From Demequina maris (GTDB lineage Bacteria; Actinomycetota; Actinomycetes; Actinomycetales; Demequinaceae): a DNA stretch of 64,000 nucleotides. Shown here piece after piece: positions 46,973 through 56,880 of this stretch; position 1 is the stretch's first letter, and the number at the start of each line of letters is the position of its first letter. The stretch covers positions 1 to 64,000 of the forward strand of contig NZ_BBLX01000002.1 of NCBI RefSeq assembly GCF_000971155.1, read 5' to 3'. Position numbers and translations under genes: made by a program. The notes beneath the pieces are model-generated. The model had not been told where the DNA came from. It saw only the letters and a program-made list of their open reading frames with translations, and searched no databases.

Positions 46973-47110
46973 CTCCGGGGAACTGAGCGACGCTTTCGCG
47001 AGGTTGCGGACTCCTACGGGGAACTCAGCGACGGTCGCCAGCGAGCACCGTCCGCCAGTTCCCCGCAGGAGTCGGGGATTGCCGGAAACCGTCGGCCACT
47101 TCCCCGGAGC
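46973..47110. repeat. GGGGAACT repeat element, copy 2 (two inverted halves)
   Basis: The left half has GGGGAACT at 46977 and 47018 with GAGCGACG and GGACTCCTACGGGG spacing. The right half is the same unit inverted, with AGTTCCCC at 47057 and ACTTCCCC at 47098. The whole forms a long imperfect palindrome between the DUF3180 and PH-domain genes. Confidence 0.65.
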
Positions 47111-47151
47111 GCGCGGGGCCCGCGCACGGGAGACCCTGGCAGACTGGAGCC

Positions 47152-47634
47152 ATGGCCTGGTACGACAACGCTGCCGCTCCGTGGAACTTCGTGTCGCGCA
47201 AGCTCATCACCGCGCGCATGATCACGATGTGGATCTGGCTGGCGATCCTGATGCTCGGCGGCCTCGCCGCCGCGCTCATCACCGGCGCCGCGCTGCTCCT
47301 CCTGGTCCCGGCGGTGGCGCTGGTGCTCGGCGGCTGGGGCAGCTGGCTGATCGTCCGCCAGGTCACCGCGCACGCGTGGGCCGAGGACGAGGAGGACCTG
47401 CTCGTCCGCCGCGGCCGAATGTTCCGCTCGGTGACCGTGGTGCCGTACGGCCGCATGCAGTTCGTCGACGTCAAGGCCGGCCCGATCGAGCGCGCGCTCG
47501 GCATCGCGAAGGTCCAGCTCCACACCGCCTCGCCCGGCACCGACGCCTCGATCTCGGGCGTCCCCGCCTCCGAGGCCGACCGCCTCCGCGACCGCCTCAC
47601 CACCCGCGGCGAGGCCCGCCTCGCCGGGCTCTGA
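47152..47634 (+). CDS. Bacterial PH-domain membrane protein (YdbS-like), short subunit
   Basis: 160 residues: two membrane helices (about 22-45 and 48-70) and a bacterial PH (bPH2) domain around LLVRRGRMFRSVTVVPYGRMQFVDV and IAKVQLHTASPG. It pairs with the long bPH protein 17 nt downstream, as ydbS-ydbT pairs do in Gram-positive bacteria. Probably a membrane-associated complex with an envelope or bacteriocin-tolerance role. ATG 47152 follows TGGAGCC. Confidence 0.82.
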   Translation: MAWYDNAAAPWNFVSRKLITARMITMWIWLAILMLGGLAAALITGAALLLLVPAVALVLGGWGSWLIVRQVTAHAWAEDEEDLLVRRGRMFRSVTVVPYGRMQFVDVKAGPIERALGIAKVQLHTASPGTDASISGVPASEADRLRDRLTTRGEARLAGL

Positions 47635-47651
47635 GGGACGCGCGCCGAGCC

Positions 47652-49292
47652 ATGACAGACACCACCACCGGCTACGTCTACCGCGCACCGCGCGAGTGGA
47701 CCCGCCTCCACCCCGTCACCCCGCTCCTGGGCGGCTGGGTCTTCCTCGGCCTGCTCCTCGCGTACTGGATCCACAACCAGCTGCCCGCGTGGGTCGACGG
47801 CGACAACGACAACTTCGAGTTCTTCGACCGCTTCCCGTTCCTGTGGCTGGTCCTCGCGGCCTTCCTCGCGTTCGCGGTCACCATCGGCGTCTCGTTCTGG
47901 CAGTGGCGCCGCACCGAGTACCGGATCGGCGACGACGCCGTCTACCTCCGCCAGGGCATCGTCACCCGCCAGCAGCGCCAGGCCCGCCTCGACCGACTCC
48001 AGGCCGTCGACGTGGTCCAGCCGCTGCTCGCCCGCCTGTTCGGCTTCGCGGCCATCAACGTGCAGGTCGCCGGCGGCCAGAAGTCCGGCGTCGAGCTCAA
48101 GTTCCTCCGCCTCGGCGACGCCGAGGCCCTCCGCAACGAGATCCTCGTCCTCGCCGCCGGCGTCAAGGAGGAGAAGGCGACGGGGGACGATGCGGCGGGC
48201 ACCGAGGCGCCCGGCGCCCCGGCCACCGCCCCCGACGCGACCACCGCCGACACCACCGCATCGTCCGGCATCCGCAGCCACCTCGCCGAGCGCGCGGGCG
48301 CGATGTCGAATCCCGAGGCGATCCTGACCGGCAAGGAGCGCGTCCGCACCGCGGTCGCGGCCGCGGAGGAGCGCGAGGTCTACACGGTCCCGATCGGCCG
48401 GCTGCTGGGCTCGATCGCGCTGTCCGGCGCGACGCTGACCCTGCTGAGCCTCCCGTTCATCGGGCTCGTCGCGTTCTTCGTGTTCCGCGTCGACGTCGTG
48501 GCGGCGGTCGGCGCGGCGATCGGCACCAGCCTCGTGGCGATCGTGACGGCGGCCGCCGGTCTGCTCGGCTTCTTCTGGACGCGCCTCAACGGCGGCTTCG
48601 GCTTCACGGCCGGCATCTCCGCGGACGGGCTGCGCCTGCGCCACGGCCTCACCGAGACCCGCCGCCAGACCGTCCCACCCGGCCGAGTGCAGGCGATCCG
48701 CCTTTACCAGCCGTTCCTCTGGCGCGGCCAGGACTGGTGGCGCATCACCATCAACGTCGCGGGCTATGGCGAGGACCAGGAGTCGGTCTCCGTGCTCCAC
48801 CCCGTCGCGACCCGCGAGGAGGCCCTGCGCGCGGTGTGGCTCGTGCTGCCCGACCTCGGCGACCCCGACCCGTACGGCACCCTCGGCCACGCGCTCCACG
48901 GCCATGGCGCCGACGGCGGCTTCACCACCAGCCCCGCGTCCGCCCGCCGCGTCGACCCGTTCCAGTGGCGCTTCCGCGGGGTCCGTGCCACCGACCGCGC
49001 GCTGCTCATCCGCCGCGGCCGCTGGGAGCGCGAGCTGTTCGTCGTGCCCCACGAGCGCACCCAGTCCCTCGGCCTCACCCAGGGCCCCATCCGCCGCGCG
49101 CTCGGCCTCGCGAACGTCGTCGTCCACTCCACGCAGGGACCCGTCACCCCGGTCGCGGCGCACCTCGCGGTGGACGATGCGATGGCATTGCTGGACGCGC
49201 AGGCCGCCCGGGCGCGCGAGGGCCGCCGCCGGCAGACCGCCGAGCAGTGGATGAGCGCCGTCGGCCTCGAGGAGGGAGACGCGCATGGATGA
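47652..49292 (+). CDS. Bacterial PH-domain membrane protein (YdbT-like), long subunit
   Basis: 546 residues with two bPH2 repeats. The first is about residues 20-165 (WQWRRTEYRIGDDAVYLRQG, then RLDRLQAVDVVQPLLARLFG); a low-complexity Ala/Thr/Pro linker follows; the second is about 235-530 (GISADGLRLRHGLTETRRQT, RATDRALLIRRGRWERELF). Four or more membrane helices. Two dispersed 10-mers (48185, 48257) lie in the linker, where they encode GDDAAG and TTASSG, suggesting that the linker tolerates DNA-level constraint. Its stop overlaps the DUF2520 start by 8 nt. Confidence 0.82.
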   Translation: MTDTTTGYVYRAPREWTRLHPVTPLLGGWVFLGLLLAYWIHNQLPAWVDGDNDNFEFFDRFPFLWLVLAAFLAFAVTIGVSFWQWRRTEYRIGDDAVYLRQGIVTRQQRQARLDRLQAVDVVQPLLARLFGFAAINVQVAGGQKSGVELKFLRLGDAEALRNEILVLAAGVKEEKATGDDAAGTEAPGAPATAPDATTADTTASSGIRSHLAERAGAMSNPEAILTGKERVRTAVAAAEEREVYTVPIGRLLGSIALSGATLTLLSLPFIGLVAFFVFRVDVVAAVGAAIGTSLVAIVTAAAGLLGFFWTRLNGGFGFTAGISADGLRLRHGLTETRRQTVPPGRVQAIRLYQPFLWRGQDWWRITINVAGYGEDQESVSVLHPVATREEALRAVWLVLPDLGDPDPYGTLGHALHGHGADGGFTTSPASARRVDPFQWRFRGVRATDRALLIRRGRWERELFVVPHERTQSLGLTQGPIRRALGLANVVVHSTQGPVTPVAAHLAVDDAMALLDAQAARAREGRRRQTAEQWMSAVGLEEGDAHG

Positions 49293-50214
49293 CGTCCGCG
49301 GGCACGCGGTCAACGGCAACACCCGCCGGCCGGGCCGCCTGCGCATCGGCGTGGTCGGCGCGGGCAAGGTCGGCGCGGTCCTTGCGGCCGCGCTGCGCGA
49401 GGCCGGCCACGACATCGTCGCCGCTTCCGGAGTCTCGGACTCGACGCTCAGCCGCATCGAGGCGCTGCTGCCGGGCGTCCCCGTCGCCGACCCCGACGAG
49501 GTCGTCCGCGCCGCCGAGCTCGTCCTCCTCACCGTGTCGGACGATGCGATCGGCCCCGTCGCCGCGGGCCTCGCGAAGGTCGAGGCGTGGCGCCCCGGGC
49601 AGCTCGTGGTCCACACGTCCGGCCGCCACGGCATCGACGTGCTGTCCGAGTCCGCGACCCCGGGCATCGTGCCCCTGGCCATCCACCCCGCGATGACGTT
49701 CACGGGCACGTCGCTGGACCGCGCGCGGCTGCACGATGCGGTGTTCGCCGTGACCGCCCCGCCCGGGATGCTGCCGATCGCGCAGGCGCTCGTGGTCGAG
49801 ATGGGCGGCGAGCCCGTCGTCATCGAGGAGTGGGACCGCCCGCTGTATCACGCGGCCCTGGTGCACGGCGCGAACCACGTGGTCACCGCGGTCGCGCAGG
49901 CCAGCCAGGTGCTGTCGCGCATCGGCATCGAGGAGCCCGCGAAGGTGCTCGGGCCGCTCATCCATGCGTCCGTCGACGGCGCGCTGCGCGACGCCCCCGG
50001 CGCGGTGTCGACCCTCACCGGGCCGGTGGTGCGCGGCGACGCCGGCACCGTCGCGGCCCACATCCGCGCCCTCGAGGGGCAGCCGGAGGCGCTGTTCGCG
50101 TATCGTGCCATGGCGCGCGCGACGGCCGACCTGGCTCTCAGCGGCGGCCGCATCGGCCCCGCCCAGTACGCCGATCTCATCGCGACGCTCGGAACGGAAG
50201 GGATGGGGGACTGA
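49285..50214 (+). CDS. DUF2520 Rossmann-fold dehydrogenase-like protein
   Basis: 309 residues. LRIGVVGAGKVGAVLAAALRE is an NAD(P)-binding glycine motif, VVHTSGRHG and PLAIHPAMTFTG are typical of the family, and the C-terminal helical DUF2520 domain contains YHAALVHGANHVVTAV. Such proteins are routinely encoded just before panC in actinobacteria and other phyla and are suspected to replace ketopantoate reductase in pantothenate synthesis. That role is inference here. Overlaps panC as TGATG. Confidence 0.82.
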   Translation: MDDVRGHAVNGNTRRPGRLRIGVVGAGKVGAVLAAALREAGHDIVAASGVSDSTLSRIEALLPGVPVADPDEVVRAAELVLLTVSDDAIGPVAAGLAKVEAWRPGQLVVHTSGRHGIDVLSESATPGIVPLAIHPAMTFTGTSLDRARLHDAVFAVTAPPGMLPIAQALVVEMGGEPVVIEEWDRPLYHAALVHGANHVVTAVAQASQVLSRIGIEEPAKVLGPLIHASVDGALRDAPGAVSTLTGPVVRGDAGTVAAHIRALEGQPEALFAYRAMARATADLALSGGRIGPAQYADLIATLGTEGMGD

Positions 50215-51086
50215 TGCGCATCGTCCACACCGCGAGCGAGCTGCGAGGGACGACCGTCCGGCCTGCCCGCCGCTCGGGGGACCGGCCGAGCCGCGCCGTC
50301 GTCATGACGATGGGCGCGCTGCACGACGGTCACCTCGCGCTGGTGCGCGCCGCGCGCGAGGCCGCCGACGAGGTGGTCGTCACGATCTTCGTCAACCCGC
50401 TCCAGTTCGAGGACCCCGACGACCTCGACACGTACCCCCGCACGCTCGACGAGGACTGCGCGCTGCTCGAGCCGCTCGGCGTCGACGTGGTCTTCGCGCC
50501 CTCGGTCGACGAGGTCTACCCGACCGGGCTGCCGGTGGTGACGGTCAACGCGGGGCGGATCGGCGAGGTCTTCGAGGGCGCGCATCGTCCCGGCCACCTC
50601 GACGGCGTGCTCACCGTCGTGTGCAAGCTCATGCACCTCACGCAGCCGGACCTCGCGTTCTTCGGGCAGAAGGACGCGCAGCAGCTCATCGCGGTGCGGA
50701 CCATGGTGCGCGACCTCGCGATGGGCGTCGACGTGGTCGCCGTGCCCACCGTGCGCGACGCCGACGGCCTCGCGCTGTCCTCGCGCAACGTCTTCCTGTC
50801 GGAGGAGGAGCGCGGGCGCGCGCTGATCATGTCCGAGGCCGTGATGGCGGCCGATGCCTCTGCGCGCGCGGGGGCCGAGCTCGACGAGGCGCTCGCGGCC
50901 GGGCGCGCTGCGCTCGCGCGCGAGCCCGAGGTGGACGTCGAGTACCTCGCGGCGCTCGACCCCGTGTCGGCCGAGGCGCTCGAGGGGGACTACCGTGGAG
51001 AGGCGGTGATCGCCGTGGCCGCCCGCGTGGGCGACACCCGGCTGATCGACAACGTGGTGACGCGGATCGGACGCCCGCTGGGCTAG
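50214..51086 (+). CDS. panC: Pantothenate synthetase
   Basis: Condenses pantoate and beta-alanine with ATP to make pantothenate. 290 residues. VVMTMGALHDGHLALVRAA is the nucleotide-binding HxGH-type motif, with FVNPLQFEDPDDLDTYPR, FFGQKDAQQL and LSSRNVFLS being further signatures. ATG 50214 overlaps the upstream stop; the start codon is part of a dispersed repeat (ATGCGCATCGTCC). It precedes panD, so both beta-alanine supply and use are encoded together. Confidence 0.96.
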   Translation: MRIVHTASELRGTTVRPARRSGDRPSRAVVMTMGALHDGHLALVRAAREAADEVVVTIFVNPLQFEDPDDLDTYPRTLDEDCALLEPLGVDVVFAPSVDEVYPTGLPVVTVNAGRIGEVFEGAHRPGHLDGVLTVVCKLMHLTQPDLAFFGQKDAQQLIAVRTMVRDLAMGVDVVAVPTVRDADGLALSSRNVFLSEEERGRALIMSEAVMAADASARAGAELDEALAAGRAALAREPEVDVEYLAALDPVSAEALEGDYRGEAVIAVAARVGDTRLIDNVVTRIGRPLG

Positions 51087-51131
51087 GCGGGCCGGGTCCC
51101 GGTCCGGCCGCTCCCGGTGGAAGGAACCCTC

Positions 51132-51602
51132 ATGACCTCGCTCCAGCGCCCGATGATGATCTCCAAGATCCATCGCGCGACCGTCACGCAGGCGGACCTG
51201 CACTACGTGGGCTCCGTCACCATCGACGTCGACCTCATGGAGGCCGCGGACCTGCTGCCGGGCCAGCAGGTGGACATCGTCGACGTCACCAACGGCGCGC
51301 GGCTCACCACGTACGCGATCCCGGGCGAGCGCGGCTCGGGCGTGCTGTGCATCAACGGCGCCGCCGCGCACCTCGTGCACGCCGGGGACCTGGTGATCAT
51401 CATCGGCTACGGCATGCTCGCCGACGCCGAGGCCCGCACCTTCGAGCCGCACGTCGTGTTCGTGGACGGCGCCAACCGCGTGGTCGAGCTGTCGGACGAG
51501 CCGGGCCTGGTGCCGGACTCCGCCGTCGGCCTGGAACCGTCGGGCCTGCCGGTCCACGAGTTCCACACCCAGGGCTGGGAGGCCTACCACCACGCCCACT
51601 GA
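51132..51602 (+). CDS. panD: Aspartate 1-decarboxylase
   Basis: Pyruvoyl enzyme making beta-alanine from aspartate for panC. 156 residues, slightly longer than average because of a C-terminal extension. The self-processing site is Gly27-Ser28 in [23 protein letters not shown] and [10 protein letters not shown] are family stretches. ATG 51132 has GGAAGGAACC upstream, and the shorter start gives the standard [16 protein letters not shown] N-terminus. Confidence 0.96.
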   Translation: MTSLQRPMMISKIHRATVTQADLHYVGSVTIDVDLMEAADLLPGQQVDIVDVTNGARLTTYAIPGERGSGVLCINGAAAHLVHAGDLVIIIGYGMLADAEARTFEPHVVFVDGANRVVELSDEPGLVPDSAVGLEPSGLPVHEFHTQGWEAYHHAH

Positions 51603-51616
51603 GCCCTCCCGGGTGC

Positions 51617-51712
51617 CTATCCACCGAGATATGGCGCTCATCCACCAGGAGGGCCTCGATCTGCACGAACTTGTCTCGGATCGGGCTCCTTTGACCCGTG
51701 GTGTGTGGATAG
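51617..51712 (+). repeat. 96-bp TATCCACAC-ended element, copy 4
   Basis: Starts CTATCCACCGAGATATGGCGC, ends TGTGTGGATAG, and keeps the CTCATCCACCAGG core of the copy at 40697-40792. It sits alone between panD and nadB with no AbiEi-like gene beside it. Confidence 0.72.
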
Positions 51713-51766
51713 GCGCTCGCGGTCGCGCGGCGGGGGTCCCGCATCCGCGCCGGTAACCTGACGTTC

Positions 51767-53461
51767 ATGACCGCCTTCGTGCGCAGCCTCGCCGCGCCTC
51801 CGCCCGGCTGGACCATCGAGACCGATGTGATCGTGGTCGGCTCTGGCATCGCCGGCCTCACCACGGCGCTGGACCTGCGCGAGCGCGTCGACCGTGTGCT
51901 GGTGGTGACGAAGGGCGAGCTCTCGTCCGGCAGCACGGTCTGGGCCCAGGGCGGCATCGCGGCGGCGCTCGACCCCGAGGACACCCCCGAGGAGCACCTC
52001 GAGGACACGCTCGTCGCCGGCGTCGGCCTGTGCTCCGAGGAGGCCGTGCGCGTCCTCGTCACCGAGGGGCCCCACTCGGTCCGCAAGCTGCTGCGCCGCG
52101 GCGCGCAGTTCGACACCGGCCCCGACGGCGGCCTCACCCTCACCCGCGAGGGCGGCCACCACCGCGACCGGATCGTGCACGCGGGCGGCGACGCCACCGG
52201 CGCCGAGATCTCCCGCGCGCTCATCGAGCAGCTCGAGGCGGTCCGCAACGACCCCGGCATCGAGGTCATCGAGCACGCCATGGTGGTCGACCTCCTCACA
52301 GCCGCGCCCGACGCGGACGGTCGTCCCGGCCCGGTCTGCGGCGCGACCATCCACATCATCGGCGAGGGCTCGCGGGACGGTGTCGGCGCGGCTCTCGCGA
52401 AGGCCGTCATCATCGCGACCGGCGGCATCGGCCAGGTGTTCCGCTCCTCGACGAACCCCGCATCGTCCACCGGCGACGGCCTCGCCGTGGGCCTGCGCGC
52501 GGGCGCCGCGGTCGCCGACGTCGAGTACGTCCAGTTCCACCCGACCGTCCTGTGGCAGGGCGCGAACGCCCGCGGCCAGCTGCCCCTCATCTCGGAGGCC
52601 GTCCGCGGCGAGGGCGCGTACCTCCTCAACGGCGCGGGCGAGCGCTTCATGGTGGGCCGACACGAGCTCGCCGAGCTCGCGCCCCGCGACGTCGTCAGCC
52701 GCACCATCGTCGAGCAGATGCGCGAGGAGGAGTCCGACTCCGTCTTCCTCGACTGCCGCCACCTCGAGCGCGACTTCCTCGAGCGCCGCTTCCCGTCGAT
52801 CTGGGCGTCGCTCAAGGAGCACGGCCTCGACATGGCGCACGACCTCATCCCCGTCGCGCCCGCCCAGCACTTCCACTCGGGCGGCATCCTCACCGACCTC
52901 CACGGCCGGTCCACGCAGCGCGGCCTCTACGCGATCGGCGAGGCGGCCTGCACCGGCGTCCACGGCGCCAACCGCCTCGCGTCGAACTCGCTGCTCGAAG
53001 GCCTGGTGTTCGCGCGCCGCGCCGCCCGCGACGCCGCAGCCATGGTGGCCGACGGCGTGCTCGGGCAGCTCGAACCGGTCGAGCGGTCGGGGGAGTCCGC
53101 GCTGGTCCCGGCGACGATGCGCCCCCGCGTCCAGGCGATCGCCCACGAGGGCGCCGGCCCGGTGCGCGACGGCGACGGGCTGGACGATGCGGTGGCCCGG
53201 CTCGACCGCATCCGCGCCCGGTTCCACACGGAGCCCGTGGCGCAGGTGGTGCCGCAGACCGCCGAGTGGGAGACCACGAACATCGTCGCCGCGGCCTCGG
53301 TTCTGTGCCAGGCGGCGCTGCTGCGCGAGGAGTCGCGAGGCGGTCACCAGCGTGCGGACTTCCCGGACACCGACCCGGAGTGGACGGTGCGGCTCGCCGC
53401 GCGACTCGACCCGGACGGCGAGCTCGAGTTCATGAAGGCGCCGCTGGACATCGGCGAGTAG
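51767..53461 (+). CDS. nadB: L-aspartate oxidase
   Basis: FAD enzyme oxidising aspartate to iminoaspartate, the first step of de novo NAD synthesis. 564 residues. VIVVGSGIAGLTTALDL binds FAD; STVWAQGGIAAA, QFHPT, HFHSGGI and GVHGANRLASNSLLEG are NadB signatures, the last two around the active site. ATG 51767 lies 8 nt after TAACCT with no ribosome-binding site, suggesting a leaderless mRNA. The usual partner nadA is not beside it; nadC is 3.4 kb downstream. Confidence 0.95.
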   Translation: MTAFVRSLAAPPPGWTIETDVIVVGSGIAGLTTALDLRERVDRVLVVTKGELSSGSTVWAQGGIAAALDPEDTPEEHLEDTLVAGVGLCSEEAVRVLVTEGPHSVRKLLRRGAQFDTGPDGGLTLTREGGHHRDRIVHAGGDATGAEISRALIEQLEAVRNDPGIEVIEHAMVVDLLTAAPDADGRPGPVCGATIHIIGEGSRDGVGAALAKAVIIATGGIGQVFRSSTNPASSTGDGLAVGLRAGAAVADVEYVQFHPTVLWQGANARGQLPLISEAVRGEGAYLLNGAGERFMVGRHELAELAPRDVVSRTIVEQMREEESDSVFLDCRHLERDFLERRFPSIWASLKEHGLDMAHDLIPVAPAQHFHSGGILTDLHGRSTQRGLYAIGEAACTGVHGANRLASNSLLEGLVFARRAARDAAAMVADGVLGQLEPVERSGESALVPATMRPRVQAIAHEGAGPVRDGDGLDDAVARLDRIRARFHTEPVAQVVPQTAEWETTNIVAAASVLCQAALLREESRGGHQRADFPDTDPEWTVRLAARLDPDGELEFMKAPLDIGE

Positions 53462-53521
53462 CGCCGTCCCCGCCGGCTCCCCGCCGCCCACCCGCCACCC
53501 CCGCCACCGTCGCCCCCGCCC

Positions 53522-53584
53522 GCTGCGGGGAACTCAGCGACGGTTTGGCGAGGTTTCCGACTCCTGCGGGGAAGTGAGCGACGC
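53522..53584. repeat. GGGGAACT repeat element, copy 3
   Basis: A single unit with CTGCGGGGAACTCAGCGACG at the left, GGTTTGGCGAGG in the middle and CTCCTGCGGGGAAGTGAGCG at the right. It matches the left half of the element at 46973-47110 closely. Lies between convergent nadB and the hydrolase. Confidence 0.62.
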
Positions 53585-54364
53585 TCAGGCGAGGAACCGC
53601 AGCACGTGCGGCGCGAGAGCGGCGGGGTCGACGCCGTGGCCCTGCCCCTCGACGTCCTCGAACCGAGCGCCCGGCACGACCGCGGCCAGCTCACGCGCGC
53701 CCCACTGGAGGAAGCCTGGTGACGCGCCGCCGGCGAGCGCGAGCACCGGCGCGCTGATCCCCGCGAACTCGGGCGGCACCGAGGAGTCGCCCATCGCGGC
53801 GTCGTCGTACGCGAGCGTCGGCGCGATCGCGAGGGTGGCGTCCCACCCAGGCGACCGACGCATCGTCTCGACGCCCGCCTCCGGTACGCCGACCCGCGCG
53901 AGGAACGCCGCGACGGCCGCGTCCCGGTCGCCGCGTGCGAGCGCCGCCGTCAGCTGAGCCGTGTACGCGGCCGCGCCTGCGCGCGCGGGCGGCGGCATGT
54001 AGGGCGGCTCGTACACGGCCAGGTGGGTCACCGCGTCGCCGAGCTGGAGTGCCGCGCGAGCCGCCAGGGCACCGCCGGATGACATCCCGAGCAGGGCCGC
54101 CGTGCCGCCCGCCGCGTCGATCAGCGCCGCGAGGTCCTCGATCTCCCGGTCGACCGCGAACGGCAGCGTGTCGCCGCTGACGCCTCGTCCGCGTCGGTCG
54201 TACAGATAGACGGCATGGGTGTCCGAGAGCGCCGCGGCGATCCCGCGCATGGGGCCGGAGTCGCGCCAGCACATCGCGCCGTCGATGAGGATGAGCGGAG
54301 GGTCGCCCGCGCCCGCCACCTCGAAGCCGATCGCCGTGCCGTCCGCTGAGGTCACCTGGGACAT
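53585..54364 (-). CDS. Alpha/beta hydrolase
   Basis: 259 residues with an alpha/beta-hydrolase fold. The oxyanion region is LILIDGAMCW and the nucleophile elbow GMSSGG (normally G-x-S-x-G) near residue 95; YLYDRRGRGVSGDT is a typical strand-loop, and the catalytic His is in GQGHGVDP near the C-terminus. Substrate unknown. ATG 54364 directly follows no strong ribosome-binding site. The next gene on this strand begins far upstream, separated by a terminator, so it may be monocistronic. Confidence 0.82.
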   Translation of the reverse strand: MSQVTSADGTAIGFEVAGAGDPPLILIDGAMCWRDSGPMRGIAAALSDTHAVYLYDRRGRGVSGDTLPFAVDREIEDLAALIDAAGGTAALLGMSSGGALAARAALQLGDAVTHLAVYEPPYMPPPARAGAAAYTAQLTAALARGDRDAAVAAFLARVGVPEAGVETMRRSPGWDATLAIAPTLAYDDAAMGDSSVPPEFAGISAPVLALAGGASPGFLQWGARELAAVVPGARFEDVEGQGHGVDPAALAPHVLRFLA

Positions 54365-54425
54365 GCGTCGATTCTCACGTGCGCGAACCCCGCCGTCGAG
54401 CCCCGCGCCACCACACCCGGGGAAC

Positions 54426-54462
54426 GAAGAAGCCCGGCCCCACGAGGGGACCGGGCTTCTTC
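54426..54462 (-). terminator. Terminator after the CoA-disulfide reductase-like gene
   Basis: A GAAGAAGCCCGG stem with its exact complement around a smaller CCC/GGG helix and ACGA loop. On the minus strand it begins about 12 nt after the reductase stop. The stem itself supplies the terminal TTC-rich stretch. Confidence 0.75.
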
Positions 54463-54473
54463 AGGCCAGCGGG

Positions 54474-56159
54474 CTAGGCGTTGGTCGGCTGCTGCGCGCC
54501 GGACACCAGCTCGAGGCCCGGGACCGCGTCGACGAGCGTGAACATGCCGCCGTCGAGCGTGGCCGAGTCGAGGCCGTGCTGAGCGAGCACGCGGTGCGCG
54601 TAGTACGAGCGCACGCCCGAGGCGCACAGCACGCGGACCGGACGGCCGGCCGCGATCTGCTTGACGCCCTCGATGTACTCGCGGATGTGCACGTGCGGGA
54701 GGTTGATCGCCTCGGGCAGGTGGCCCATCGCGTACTCGCGCTCCGAGCGCACGTCCAGGATGAGGGCGTTGTCCCGAGCCCACTCCAGGTCGCTCACCGT
54801 CCACACCTTGGTGGTGCCGTTGACCACATTCTGCGCGAGGAAGCTCAGCATGTTGACGGGGTCCTTGGCTGAGCCGAACGGGGGTGCGTATGCGAGCTCG
54901 AGCTCAGCGATGTCATCGGCAGAGAAGCCCGCCCGCAGTGCCGTCGCGAGCACGTCGATGCGCTTGTCGGCACCGTCCGGGCCCACGGCCTGGGCACCGA
55001 GGAGCTTGCCCTCGGGCGAGAACACGCCCATGAGGTGCAGCACCTGGGAGCCGGGGTAGTAGCCGGCGTGGTTCGCGGGGTGCGTGTGGACCACGAAGTA
55101 CTCGATGCCCGCCTGGTCGAGCATGCGGGGCGAGGCGCCCGTGGTCGCGGCGGTGAGGCCGAACGTGCGGACGATCGCGGTGCCGAGCACCGGCTGCGCC
55201 TTGTCGGAGCGGCCCATGATCGAGTCGGCGGCGCGGCGGCCCTGGCGGTTCGCCGGGCCCGCGAGCGGGACCGGGCCCACCTGGCCGGTGACGCCGTGGC
55301 GGACGGCGATCGCGTCGCCGGCGGCCCAGATGTGCGGGTCGGAGGTCTGCTGGAACTCGTCGACCACGATCGCGCCGCGGTCGGTGAGCTCGAGGCCGGC
55401 CTCGTTCGCGAGGGCGGTGTTGGGGCGCACGCCGACGGACATCACGACGATGTCGGCGGGCACCTCGGAGCCGTCGCCGAGCGTGACCGACACGGCGTTC
55501 TCGGCGTCCGGGGTGGCGGTGACCGCGGTCGCGGCGACGCCGGTGCGGACGTCGACGCCGTGCGAGGTGAGCTCCTTCTCCACGAGCGCGCTCATCTCGG
55601 GCGCGAGCGGGGGGAGCACCTGCGGGGCGAGCTCGACGAGCGTCACCTCGAGGCCGCGGTGGCGGAACGCCTCGGCGGTCTCCAGGCCGATGAAGCCGGC
55701 ACCCATGACGACGGCGCGCTTCGCGGTCGCGGTGCGGCCGGCGAGCTCGCGGGCCTCGTCGACGGTGCGGAGGTGGGTGACCTCGGGGAGGTCGACGCCG
55801 GGGATCGGCGGCACGATCGCGTCGGCGCCGGGGGAGAGCACGAGCGCGTCGTACTCGAAGGTCTCGGTGCCCTCAGGGGTCGCGACCAGCACGGTCTGCG
55901 CGTCGCGGTCGATGCCGATGACCTCGTGCTCGGTGCGCACGTCGAGGTCGAGCTCGGCCTTGAGGGACTGGGGGGAGTGGAGCAGCAGGTAGGAGTCCTG
56001 CTCGATCTCGCCGCCCACGTGGTACGGGAGCCCGCAGTTCGCGAAGGACACGTACTTGCCCTTCTCGAACACGATGATCTCCGCGTGCTCGTCGAGCCTG
56101 CGGGCGCGGGCTGCGGCGCTCATGCCGCCGGCGACACCGCCGATCACCAGGATTCGCAT
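54474..56159 (-). CDS. CoA-disulfide/persulfide reductase-like flavoprotein with C-terminal rhodanese
   Basis: 561 residues. Residues 1-450 are a pyridine nucleotide-disulfide reductase: MRILVIGGVAGGMSAAARARR binds FAD over the N-terminus, Cys42 in FANCGLPYH is the single redox Cys of the CoADR/Npsr class, and GAGFIGLETAE binds NAD(P)H. Residues about 455-555 are a rhodanese domain with active-site LCASGVRS (Cys near 511). Such CoADR-rhodanese fusions reduce CoA or low-molecular-weight persulfides and polysulfides. ATG 56159 has AAGGACC upstream. A near-perfect palindrome matching CsoR/CstR operators lies upstream at 56212, and the regulator gene follows the same strand upstream. Confidence 0.87.
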   Translation of the reverse strand: MRILVIGGVAGGMSAAARARRLDEHAEIIVFEKGKYVSFANCGLPYHVGGEIEQDSYLLLHSPQSLKAELDLDVRTEHEVIGIDRDAQTVLVATPEGTETFEYDALVLSPGADAIVPPIPGVDLPEVTHLRTVDEARELAGRTATAKRAVVMGAGFIGLETAEAFRHRGLEVTLVELAPQVLPPLAPEMSALVEKELTSHGVDVRTGVAATAVTATPDAENAVSVTLGDGSEVPADIVVMSVGVRPNTALANEAGLELTDRGAIVVDEFQQTSDPHIWAAGDAIAVRHGVTGQVGPVPLAGPANRQGRRAADSIMGRSDKAQPVLGTAIVRTFGLTAATTGASPRMLDQAGIEYFVVHTHPANHAGYYPGSQVLHLMGVFSPEGKLLGAQAVGPDGADKRIDVLATALRAGFSADDIAELELAYAPPFGSAKDPVNMLSFLAQNVVNGTTKVWTVSDLEWARDNALILDVRSEREYAMGHLPEAINLPHVHIREYIEGVKQIAAGRPVRVLCASGVRSYYAHRVLAQHGLDSATLDGGMFTLVDAVPGLELVSGAQQPTNA

Positions 56160-56211
56160 GTGTGGTCCTTCCATCAGGGTCCGTCTGGGGGGAGTGCATC
56201 CACCGTAACAG

Positions 56212-56228
56212 ATACCCCCCGGGGGTAT
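56212..56228. promoter_or_regulatory. CsoR/CstR-type operator of the reductase gene
   Basis: ATACCCCCCGGGGGTAT is a 17-nt palindrome (8-bp arms) 52 nt before the reductase start. It is nearly the same as the site at 56640 before the regulator gene and fits the ATACCCC-n-GGGGTAT consensus known for CstR/CsoR repressors. Confidence 0.8.
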
Positions 56229-56279
56229 ATTCCGACCAAGGTCCCTTGTCTGTGAAACCCCTGCTAGTCCCGGAAAATG

Positions 56280-56321
56280 CGAAGCGCGCCCCGCCCCCGA
56301 CCGGGAGCAAGGCGCGCTTCG
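56280..56321 (-). terminator. Terminator after the CstR-like regulator
   Basis: CGAAGCGCGCC and its exact complement form an 11-bp stem. On the minus strand it follows the regulator stop by 11 nt and is followed by CATTTTCC. It separates the regulator transcript from the reductase promoter. Confidence 0.75.
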
Positions 56322-56332
56322 GCGACGCTGGC

Positions 56333-56810
<478 letters not shown>

Positions 56811-56880
56811 GACCGGAGTGTGGCAGGCGCCGCCACCAGCGTCGAGCGTCCGCATGCCCCGCCCGTGCCACGATTGCCCC